A stretch of 64,000 nt of DNA. It comes from Flagellimonas nanhaiensis (lineage in GTDB: Bacteria > Bacteroidota > Bacteroidia > Flavobacteriales > Flavobacteriaceae). Below the pieces are notes generated by a model. The model saw only the letters and a list, made by a program, of their open reading frames with translations. It was not told where the DNA came from and did not search any database. A program made the translations under genes and the position numbers. The stretch lies in contig NZ_QTJX01000002.1 of the NCBI RefSeq assembly GCF_003382275.1, positions 372,001 to 436,000 of the forward strand, in the 5' to 3' direction. Positions 54,220 through 62,047 of the stretch are shown here, piece after piece; position 1 is the first letter of the stretch; each line of letters opens with the position of its first letter.

Positions 54220-55185
54220 TTGAGCAGTTCCCTGAAAAAATTTCTAAAGATATTTATCCCGATTGCCCTCGGGCTTTTTTTGGTTTGGTACTCATACCAA
54301 TCAACTACCCCCGAAGAAAGAAGGCAAATTGTACATTACATTTCCAATGCCAGCCCTTTTTGGGTCACTTTGTCAGTTGTTATCGGAATTTTGAGTCATG
54401 TTTCCCGTGCTGTTCGTTGGAATTATCTTTTGGAGCCCATGGGCTATAAACCCAAGATTTCCAATAATCTATTGATTGTTCTCATTTCCTACTTTGCCAA
54501 TCTAGGTATTCCCCGGTCAGGAGAAATTCTTAGGGCCACCGCCTTGACCACATATGAAAATGTACCTTTTGAAAAAGGATTCGGAACAATTGTAACGGAG
54601 AGGGTAATAGACCTTTTTATGTTATTGTTGATCATCATAATAACATTGGTTTTACAGACCGATATCATTTTAGCGTTTCTTCAAGACAATGGAGTCAACC
54701 TAATTGGAGCTTTTGGGATTCTATTCGCAGGAATTTTGGGGCTCTTCGTGGCCACCTGGATCATTAAAAAGTCCAAATCCGGTTTCGCCTTAAAGGTAAA
54801 GTCATTTTTAAATGGGCTGCTAGATGGTGTGCTCAGTATTTTCAAGATGAAGAAAAAATGGCCCTTTATCTTTCACACCTTGCTTATTTGGGGTTCCTAT
54901 ATCGCCATGTTCTGGGTAATTAAATATACAGTGCCCGAGACCATGGAACTATCGCTAAGTGAACTTTTAGTTGCCTTTGTTGGGGGTGCTTTTGCCATGT
55001 CCACCACCAATGGTGGTGTTGGACTCTATCCAATTGCCGTAAGTGCTGCTTTGGGCATTTTTGGTGTTGGCTCAGTTTCCGGTGATGCGTTTGGGTGGAT
55101 CATGTGGATCGCCCAGACCTTAATGGTCGTAGTTTTTGGCACAATATCCTTTATTGTCCTACCGTTATTGAATAGAAATCGGTAA
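54220..55185 (+). CDS. Lysylphosphatidylglycerol synthase-like membrane protein (UPF0104)
   Basis: 321 residues with about eight membrane helices and the family pattern ISYFANLGIPRSGEILRATALTTYENVPFEKGFGTIVTERVIDL. This is the flippase-like part of LPG synthase without the catalytic domain. It starts at TTG, 2 bp after the panD stop, the only start that keeps the N-terminal SSSLKKFLKIFIPIALG. It likely handles lipid in the inner membrane; the substrate is unknown. Gene order panC-panD-this-radA is common in Bacteroidota. Confidence 0.87.
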   Translation: MSSSLKKFLKIFIPIALGLFLVWYSYQSTTPEERRQIVHYISNASPFWVTLSVVIGILSHVSRAVRWNYLLEPMGYKPKISNNLLIVLISYFANLGIPRSGEILRATALTTYENVPFEKGFGTIVTERVIDLFMLLLIIIITLVLQTDIILAFLQDNGVNLIGAFGILFAGILGLFVATWIIKKSKSGFALKVKSFLNGLLDGVLSIFKMKKKWPFIFHTLLIWGSYIAMFWVIKYTVPETMELSLSELLVAFVGGAFAMSTTNGGVGLYPIAVSAALGIFGVGSVSGDAFGWIMWIAQTLMVVVFGTISFIVLPLLNRNR

Positions 55186-55211
55186 ACCCCTGCCAACAAA
55201 AACATAAAACC

Positions 55212-56354
55212 ATGAAAAAATGTCTATTCCTGTTAATAGGCTTAATCTGTTTCAATCTTGGAGCACAGGTAAAAAAAGAGATTTTTGAGTCCTTCAAACT
55301 TCAAGAACGCAGGGATGTTTCCTATTACTTTCCCGAGGACTATTCCGAAGAAAAAAAATACCCACTTCTGGTTGTTCTCGATGCCGACTACCTTTTTGAC
55401 CTGGTAGTCGCCAATTCAAAATTCTATAGCAGCCAGGGACGTATGCCGCAAGCCATAGTTGTGGGAATTCATCAGTCTGAAAATGATCTTAGATGGGAAG
55501 ATTGTGATTACGATGAGACTTCTGGTCTCCCGAATGAAAAAGGAGCCAATTTTTACGAATTCCTAGGAACTGAAATCATTCCCTACCTGGAAACAAGCTA
55601 TAACATAGCACCTTTTAAAATGTTTGTTGGGTATGATATCACCGCCAACTTTGGGAATTACTTTTTGTTCAAGGACAGGTCTTTCTTTAATGCATATTTG
55701 AGCATTTCACCAGTATTAGCCACAGAAATGGAAAGCAGGGTTCCTGCCAGACTATCTGCGTTGGATCAAGAAATTTTCTATACAGTTGTAGTGGAAAAAG
55801 AAAAAACGGACGACAGGCAACGTATCCTTCAAATGAACCATTCCATAAAATCCATCAACAAGGAATCCCTACACTATTCCTTTGATGAATATGAAGATGC
55901 CGACCACACTTCCATTGCTGCCTACGGAATAAGCAAAGCTTTTGACAACATCTTCAATGTATTCAAACCTATTAGTCCAAAAGAATACAAGACCCAAATA
56001 TTGACTTCCGATGAGCCTGCTTTCAGCTATTTGGAAAACAGGTACAATACCATTAAAAAATTCTTTGGGTTTGAAAAACCGGTGGAGCTCAACGATATCA
56101 TGGCCATTTATGCCGCTTGTCTTAAAAAGGATGATTTTGAGTCGTTGAAACCCCTGGCAGAACTCTGCAAGAAAGAATTTCCAGATACCATGATGGGTTT
56201 CTATTTTGAAGGTGAGTATTATGAAGAATTGGGCGAACCTAAAAAAGCATTCAAGACTTTTGAAAAAGCATTTCAATTGGAAGAAATCGATTTTCTAACC
56301 AAGGATATGGCCCTTGAAAAAATCGACGCATTAAAAGCAGACTTCGGATACTAA
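55212..56354 (+). CDS. Esterase-fold (alpha/beta hydrolase) protein lacking the nucleophile serine
   Basis: 380 residues, signal peptide ending NLGAQ (residue 19). Residues 25-270 follow the esterase D/Fes-type fold (YPLLVVLDADYLFDL; AIVVGIHQ; FYEFLGTEIIPYLE). The nucleophile elbow, normally GHSxGG, reads GYDITA at 140-145, so Asp142 stands where Ser should be. The histidine region DADHTSIA is kept. The C-terminal 100 residues are TPR-like. It is exported and probably not a serine hydrolase; it may bind a ligand or partner. Confidence 0.83.
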   Translation: MKKCLFLLIGLICFNLGAQVKKEIFESFKLQERRDVSYYFPEDYSEEKKYPLLVVLDADYLFDLVVANSKFYSSQGRMPQAIVVGIHQSENDLRWEDCDYDETSGLPNEKGANFYEFLGTEIIPYLETSYNIAPFKMFVGYDITANFGNYFLFKDRSFFNAYLSISPVLATEMESRVPARLSALDQEIFYTVVVEKEKTDDRQRILQMNHSIKSINKESLHYSFDEYEDADHTSIAAYGISKAFDNIFNVFKPISPKEYKTQILTSDEPAFSYLENRYNTIKKFFGFEKPVELNDIMAIYAACLKKDDFESLKPLAELCKKEFPDTMMGFYFEGEYYEELGEPKKAFKTFEKAFQLEEIDFLTKDMALEKIDALKADFGY

Positions 56355-56409
56355 AAGACCTATTTCTTTATTGGACTTTGCTATCTTAGCCAAAACCGAA
56401 CCATAGGTT

Positions 56410-57771
56410 ATGGCCAAGACCAAAACAGCCTTTTTTTGTCAAAACTGTGGCACCCAATATGCAAAATGGGTAGGTCAGTGTACCTCCTGTAAGCAATGGA
56501 ATACCATTGTGGAGGAAGTGGTACAAAAAGAGGAAAAAAGAAATTGGAAAACTGATACATCCACCGCAAAACGAGCCTCTAAACCCTTAAGGGTTTCCGA
56601 GATTACCCATGAAAAGGAGCTTAGGATGGATACCTTGGACCAAGAATTCAACAGGGTTCTTGGAGGTGGTTTGGTTCCAGGATCCCTAACCTTATTGGGC
56701 GGTGAGCCAGGTATTGGAAAAAGTACGCTTTTGCTTCAAATTGCCTTAAAGTTGCCCTACAAAACACTGTATGTTTCCGGGGAAGAGAGCCAAAGGCAGA
56801 TTAAAATGCGGGCCGATCGTATTCAACCCAATAGCGAAAATTGCTTTGTGCTAACAGAAACCAAGACCCAAAGTATTTTTCAGCAAATAAGTGCCCTAGA
56901 ACCTGATTTGGTGGTCATAGACTCCATTCAGACTTTGCACACAGACTATATCGAATCTGCTGCCGGAAGCATTTCCCAGATTCGGGAATGCGCTGCTGAG
57001 CTCATCAAATTTGCCAAGGAAAGCAACACCCCGGTCATTTTGGTAGGGCACATAACCAAGGATGGCACCATTGCAGGTCCGAAGATTTTGGAACATATGG
57101 TGGATACCGTACTTCAATTTGAAGGCGATCGCAATTATGTGTATCGTATTCTGCGTTCCCTAAAAAACAGGTTCGGCTCCACTGCGGAACTGGGCATTTA
57201 TGAAATGCAGGGAAGCGGCCTTCGAGAAGTCAATAATCCGTCTGAAGTTTTGATCTCCAAGAACGATGAAAATCTTAGTGGCACAGCCATTGCCGCCACA
57301 GTAGAGGGTATGCGTCCACTATTGATTGAAATTCAGGCATTGGTTAGCACCGCAGTTTATGGAACCCCCCAGCGCTCGGCAACAGGATTTAACGCCAAAC
57401 GATTGAATATGCTTCTGGCCGTTTTGGAGAAAAGGGCCGGTTTTAAACTAGGGGCAAAAGATGTCTTTTTAAACATTACCGGAGGTATTTCTGTGGATGA
57501 CCCGGCAATAGATCTCGCAGTGATGGCGGCCATCTTATCCAGTAATGCAGACATTCCAATTGAGAAAGGAGTATGTTTTGCTGCAGAAGTGGGTCTGGCA
57601 GGAGAAATTCGTCCTGTTCAACGCGTAGACCAGCGTATCCTTGAAGCTGAAAAATTGGGCTTTACCAAAATCCTTGTCTCTAAAAACAATAAAATGGGCT
57701 TGAAGAAGACTTCCATCCAGGTGGAACTGGTTTCCAAGATTGAGGATGTGGTAGAAGCCCTATTCGGATAA
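56410..57771 (+). CDS. radA: DNA repair protein RadA
   Basis: 453 residues. The N-terminal zinc finger is CQNCGTQYAKWVGQCTSC, with Walker A GGEPGIGKST near 98, the RadA-specific LKNRFGS near 253, and a C-terminal Lon-type domain (VFLNITGGISVDDPAIDLAV). It moves along DNA at recombination branches and aids RecA. Its stop abuts the stop of the convergent aldo/keto reductase. Confidence 0.96.
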   Translation: MAKTKTAFFCQNCGTQYAKWVGQCTSCKQWNTIVEEVVQKEEKRNWKTDTSTAKRASKPLRVSEITHEKELRMDTLDQEFNRVLGGGLVPGSLTLLGGEPGIGKSTLLLQIALKLPYKTLYVSGEESQRQIKMRADRIQPNSENCFVLTETKTQSIFQQISALEPDLVVIDSIQTLHTDYIESAAGSISQIRECAAELIKFAKESNTPVILVGHITKDGTIAGPKILEHMVDTVLQFEGDRNYVYRILRSLKNRFGSTAELGIYEMQGSGLREVNNPSEVLISKNDENLSGTAIAATVEGMRPLLIEIQALVSTAVYGTPQRSATGFNAKRLNMLLAVLEKRAGFKLGAKDVFLNITGGISVDDPAIDLAVMAAILSSNADIPIEKGVCFAAEVGLAGEIRPVQRVDQRILEAEKLGFTKILVSKNNKMGLKKTSIQVELVSKIEDVVEALFG

Positions 57772-58812
57772 CTACGGAGCCGGATTCGGAATTTCCTTGT
57801 GGATGGCCTCAATCCCGTCCAACACCTCATCAGAAAGGTCCACATCAATACTTTCAATATTTTCCTTGAGCTGCTCCAATGTGGTCGCCCCAATAATATT
57901 GCTGGTCAAAAAAGGCCGGGTATTTACAAATGCCAATGCCATTTGTGCTAAACTGAGGCCATGTTCTTGGGCCAATTGCTGATATTTTCTGGTGGCCTCG
58001 GTAGCGGTGTCACCACTGTACCTGCTATAATTCGGAAACAAGGTCATCCTTGCCTTTCTTGGAGGTATTTCGGTTAAATACTTGCCGCTCAACACTCCAA
58101 AACCCAATGGTGAATAGGCCAATAACCCAATACTTTCTCTCATGGACACTTCAGATAGGCCCACTTCAAAAAGTCGGTTGAGCAAGCTATACGGATTTTG
58201 TATGGTCAACATTCGCGGTAAATCTTGATGCACTTTGCTTTCTTCCAGAAAGCGCATTGTTCCCCAAGGTGACTCATTGGACAGTCCCACATGTCTAATT
58301 TTTCCTTCAGCAACCAAGTCGCGAAGCGTCTCCAGTACCTGATGGATGTTATCTTCCCAAACATCGATGATATGGGCATCAAAACCACGTTCTCCAAAGT
58401 AGTTGGTATTTCGTTCGGGCCAATGCAACTGATAGAGGTCAATATAATCTGTTTGCAAGCGCTTGAGGCTTCCCTCTACCGCCTGCACCAAGGAATCCTT
58501 ACTGAAACCTGTAGTCCTAATATGTTTGGTAAAATCAGCTCTTCCAGCAATTTTTGTGGCCAATACCACTTTATCCCTGTTACCAGTTTTCTTGAACCAA
58601 TTTCCAATAAACTCTTCGGTTACCGCATACAGCTCCTTTTTGGCCGGAACAGGATATAGCTCTGCAGTATCAAAAAAATTGATGCCTTGATCCAAGGCAT
58701 AATCCATCTGTTCATGACCCTCCTCTTCTGTGTTCTGACGACCCCAGGTCATGGTTCCCAAACAAATCTTGCTGATTCTTATATCAGTATGCGGAATGCG
58801 GGTATACTTCAT
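57772..58812 (-). CDS. Aldo/keto reductase, Tas/YajO type
   Basis: 346 residues. Catalytic residues: Asp and Tyr in FFDTAELYP, Lys in VVLATKIAG, His in LYQLHWPE; NADP site SNIIGATTLEQLKENI. The insert EEEGHEQMDYAL and the length match the Tas subgroup of NADPH-linked reductases. It shares only the general fold with the aldo/keto reductase at 3737-4723. Confidence 0.92.
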   Translation of the reverse strand: MKYTRIPHTDIRISKICLGTMTWGRQNTEEEGHEQMDYALDQGINFFDTAELYPVPAKKELYAVTEEFIGNWFKKTGNRDKVVLATKIAGRADFTKHIRTTGFSKDSLVQAVEGSLKRLQTDYIDLYQLHWPERNTNYFGERGFDAHIIDVWEDNIHQVLETLRDLVAEGKIRHVGLSNESPWGTMRFLEESKVHQDLPRMLTIQNPYSLLNRLFEVGLSEVSMRESIGLLAYSPLGFGVLSGKYLTEIPPRKARMTLFPNYSRYSGDTATEATRKYQQLAQEHGLSLAQMALAFVNTRPFLTSNIIGATTLEQLKENIESIDVDLSDEVLDGIEAIHKEIPNPAP

Positions 58813-58875
58813 AGTTTCATAGCTTAAAGACTGGTAAAATTATATGATTCCAGTCACCAAAGTTTAAAGCAATTG

Positions 58876-59640
58876 TTATTTTTCGACCTCGAGCAGGATA
58901 GGACAGTGATCACTGTGCTTGGCCTCCGAAAGAATGACAGAACGTTTTAGTCTATCCTTAAGGGATTCATTGACCATGCCATAATCCAACCGCCAGCCTT
59001 TGTTATTGGCCCTGGCATTGGCCCTGTAGCTCCACCAGGTATAATTATGGGGTTCTTTGTTGAAATGCCGGAAGCTATCAATAAACCCACTATTGATAAA
59101 ATTTCCGATCCATTCCCGTTCCACGGGCAAGAATCCCGAAACATTTTTGTTCCGGACCGGGTCATGGATATCAATCGCCTCATGGCAAATATTATAGTCT
59201 CCACAAACGATTAGATTTGGACGCTCCTTTCTTAGCTCATCAGCGTACTTTTGAAAGTCGGCCATGTACATCAATTTGTGCTCCAATCGGGCTATATTGG
59301 TCCCAGAGGGCAGGTACATGCTCATCACGGACAAATCTCCAAAATCTGCCCTAAGATTTCGACCTTCATGGTCCATATAATCGATTCCTGTACCGTACTC
59401 AACATGATCGGGCTGCTCTTTGCAAAGCAATGCCACTCCACTATACCCTTTTTTTTGCGCACTGAACCAATAATGATGAGGATAACCTATCTCTTCCAAG
59501 GCGGAAACATCTACCTGTTCCTTCATGGCCTTGGTTTCTTGGATACACACCACATCTGGGTCAACCGATTTTAACCAATCGGTAAAACCCTTGTTCATGG
59601 CCGCTCGGATTCCGTTCACATTGTACGATACTATCTTCAT
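58876..59640 (-). CDS. xth: Exodeoxyribonuclease III
   Basis: 254 residues from ATG 59640 (MKIVSYNVNGIRAAMNKGF). Metal- and AP-site motifs: IQETKA, GDYNICHEAIDIHDP, LDYGMVNESL and SDHCPILLEV. It removes 3' blocks and cleaves AP sites. A much longer start at 59883 adds residues unlike any exonuclease III and is rejected. Confidence 0.96.
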   Translation of the reverse strand: MKIVSYNVNGIRAAMNKGFTDWLKSVDPDVVCIQETKAMKEQVDVSALEEIGYPHHYWFSAQKKGYSGVALLCKEQPDHVEYGTGIDYMDHEGRNLRADFGDLSVMSMYLPSGTNIARLEHKLMYMADFQKYADELRKERPNLIVCGDYNICHEAIDIHDPVRNKNVSGFLPVEREWIGNFINSGFIDSFRHFNKEPHNYTWWSYRANARANNKGWRLDYGMVNESLKDRLKRSVILSEAKHSDHCPILLEVEK

Positions 59641-59708
59641 CTTAAAATTTTGCCTAAAAATAACCATTGCATTTCGGTTCTTAAAATGGTCTTTATTCAC
59701 ACATGCCG

Positions 59709-59716
59709 TAACTTTG
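59709..59716 (+). promoter_or_regulatory. Candidate -7 element for the small outer-membrane protein
   Basis: TAACTTTG, exact consensus, 48 bp ahead of the ATG at 59765; it confirms that the gene does not start at 59525. Confidence 0.45.
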
Positions 59717-59764
59717 TTTTTGGAACGCTTGTTGATTATCATTTGGGACATTAAACTCACAATC

Positions 59765-60283
59765 ATGAAAAAAATACTGCTTTTGGGCATTTTCCTATCG
59801 GGACATTTTATCATGGCCCAGGCATATCCCCGTTTTGACAATAGCAATGAATTGAAGTTTAATATTGGACTTTTTTTGGCCACAACTACAGTGGAAGGTT
59901 CCTACGAATACTATTTTAGTGAAGACACCAGTATCGGAGCTACGGTGTATTTTGATAATGACGCTACTACGGACTACAATGGCAATTTTGGAATTGGACC
60001 CAATCTACGAGCCTATTTTGGCTATCAGCCCCGTAGTGGTTTCTTTGCAGAAGCCTTTGGACTTTATTATACCGGAGAGGATGATGAACTTGGAGAAAAT
60101 GACCCAAGAAACCAGGAGTATAGTACCGTAGCACTGGGATTGGGACTGGGCAATAAGTGGTCTACCCGCGATCAGAGATTCACGCTCGAAATCTTTGGGG
60201 GATTTGGCAGGAACATTAACCCTGAAGATTTTCAGGATACCTTCATGTACCGAGGAGGATTATCAATCGGATTCAGGTTTTAA
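59765..60283 (+). CDS. Small beta-barrel outer membrane protein
   Basis: 172 residues from ATG 59765, signal peptide ending HFIMAQ (residue 19). Alternating hydrophobic strands with aromatic girdles (YEYYFSEDTSIGATVYFDND; FFAEAFGLYYTG; LEIFGGFGRN) and a final SIGFRF ending in Phe are typical of an eight-stranded barrel. Acidic loops (DDELGENDPRN) face outside. No named family is sure; a role as a porin-like or OmpX-like protein is a guess. Confidence 0.8.
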   Translation: MKKILLLGIFLSGHFIMAQAYPRFDNSNELKFNIGLFLATTTVEGSYEYYFSEDTSIGATVYFDNDATTDYNGNFGIGPNLRAYFGYQPRSGFFAEAFGLYYTGEDDELGENDPRNQEYSTVALGLGLGNKWSTRDQRFTLEIFGGFGRNINPEDFQDTFMYRGGLSIGFRF

Positions 60284-60315
60284 TCCGTAATTTTAAGGTC
60301 TAATTCCACCTTAAA

Positions 60316-60867
60316 ATGACCGCCCTTTTACTTATCGACATTCAATTAGGTCTACAACAAATAGACTTTTATGGTACAGAACGCAACAATCCCCAAGCCG
60401 AAACCAATTGTAAAACAATATTGAGCGCTTTCAGGGAAAAGCAACTGCCCATTTTCCATATCCAGCATTCCTCCACAAATCCTGAGTCTCCTTTACATCC
60501 ATCCAAAAAAACCTACGCGTTCAACCCCTTGGTCCAACCCGAAGGAAACGAACCAATTATTCAAAAACATGTGAACAGTGCATTTATTGGCACAGACTTG
60601 GAAGAACGCTTAAAATCCCAAAACATAACTGATGTGGTCATTGTAGGCCTTACTACGGAACACTGTATTTCTACCTCAACTCGAATGGCCGCCAATCTTG
60701 GATTTAATGTCACCCTAATCGCTGATGCCACGGCAGCTTTCAACAAAAAAGGAGTGAACGGCGAGGATTTTAGTGCGGAACTTGCCCATAACATTGCCCT
60801 GGCCAATCTTAAGGATGAGTTCGCCAAAGTTGTGGCCATGCAAACTTACTTGGGGCAACTTGGGTAA
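60316..60867 (+). CDS. Isochorismatase-family cysteine hydrolase
   Basis: 183 residues. Catalytic triad: Asp in LLIDIQLGL, Lys in IIQKHVNSAF, Cys in GLTTEHCISTSTRMA. The cytoplasmic family covers isochorismatases, nicotinamidases and other amidases; no feature here singles out one. It follows the outer-membrane protein by 32 bp and may be co-transcribed. Confidence 0.92.
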   Translation: MTALLLIDIQLGLQQIDFYGTERNNPQAETNCKTILSAFREKQLPIFHIQHSSTNPESPLHPSKKTYAFNPLVQPEGNEPIIQKHVNSAFIGTDLEERLKSQNITDVVIVGLTTEHCISTSTRMAANLGFNVTLIADATAAFNKKGVNGEDFSAELAHNIALANLKDEFAKVVAMQTYLGQLG

Positions 60868-60909
60868 TTCCTTCTTATTTTTATAAGATTATCATTAAAC
60901 CCATAGTTC

Positions 60910-62016
60910 ATGCAACGCATATTCATCATAATAATTCTCTATTTTCTTATGATTCCCCATTCCGGATTTTCTCAAGAACAACCCTTAAGGGTTGGGGTCG
61001 CAGGACTCACCCATACCCATGTGCACTGGATTCTGGGCAGGGAGGATATTGGCGATATTGAAATTGTGGGTATTGCCGAACCCAACAAAGATTTGGCCCA
61101 ACGCTATGCCGAACAACACGGTTTTTCCATGGATTTGGTGTACGATACCTTAGAAGAAATGATTTCCGCCACAAATCCTGAAGCGGTAACCGCCTTCGGC
61201 ACCATTTATGATCATTTAAAAGTGGTGGAAACCTGTGCCCCAAAAGGTGTTCACGTAATGGTTGAAAAACCACTTGCAGTAAACGTGGACCACGCTCAAA
61301 AGATGGCCACATTGGCAAAAAAACACAACATCCATTTGTTGACCAATTATGAAACAACTTGGTATCCCACCAATCATAAAGCCAAGGAACTGTTAGATCA
61401 AGGGAAAATTGGTGACCTCCGAAAGGTCATTGTTAGGGATGGTCACCGCGGGCCTGTGAAAATAGGAGTGAACAAAGAGTTTTTAGAATGGCTGCAAGAC
61501 CCAATCCTTAACGGAGGTGGAGCAATCACAGATTTTGGCTGTTATGGAGCCAATTTAATGACCTGGCTAAAAAACGGCCAGCGACCTAACACGGTCACCG
61601 CAGTGACCCAGCAAATGCAGCCCGAAAACAATCCCAAAGTGGATGACGATGCCACCATTATTTTAACTTATGATGATTCCCAAGCCATCTTGGAACCTTC
61701 ATGGAATTGGCCTATGGGAAGAAAGGACATGGAACTCTACGGTCTCACTGGAGCTATTTATGCAGATAATCGAAATACGCTTCGTATTCGGATGGCAGAA
61801 GGGTACGATGGTTATGAGGAAGAACAGTTTACCTTGGAGGAGCTCGCATCCCCAAACAATGATCCTTTTGCTATGCTGGCGGCTGTAATCAGGGGCAAAC
61901 TGACCCTTTCCAAACATGACCTTTCCTCTTTGGAAAACAACCTCATTGTTGTGGAGATTTTAGATGCCGCTCGTAAAAGTGCCCAAAAAGGGAAGACCAT
62001 TAAACTGAAAAACTAA
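60910..62016 (+). CDS. Exported Gfo/Idh/MocA family oxidoreductase
   Basis: 368 residues with signal peptide MQRIFIIIILYFLMIPHSGFSQ. The Rossmann motif is unusual, VGVAGLTHTHVHWI, lacking the second and third glycines of GxGxxG. The family signature EKPLAVNVDHA and the C-terminal DFGCYGANLMTWL are kept. Exported members of this family in Bacteroidota carry NAD tightly bound. It is 31 bp upstream of the truncated TonB receptor in the same direction, a pairing that suggests a sugar-derived substrate. Confidence 0.88.
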   Translation: MQRIFIIIILYFLMIPHSGFSQEQPLRVGVAGLTHTHVHWILGREDIGDIEIVGIAEPNKDLAQRYAEQHGFSMDLVYDTLEEMISATNPEAVTAFGTIYDHLKVVETCAPKGVHVMVEKPLAVNVDHAQKMATLAKKHNIHLLTNYETTWYPTNHKAKELLDQGKIGDLRKVIVRDGHRGPVKIGVNKEFLEWLQDPILNGGGAITDFGCYGANLMTWLKNGQRPNTVTAVTQQMQPENNPKVDDDATIILTYDDSQAILEPSWNWPMGRKDMELYGLTGAIYADNRNTLRIRMAEGYDGYEEEQFTLEELASPNNDPFAMLAAVIRGKLTLSKHDLSSLENNLIVVEILDAARKSAQKGKTIKLKN

Positions 62017-62047
62017 TTTCTGGAAATTTCATGCTACCTTCACCCGC

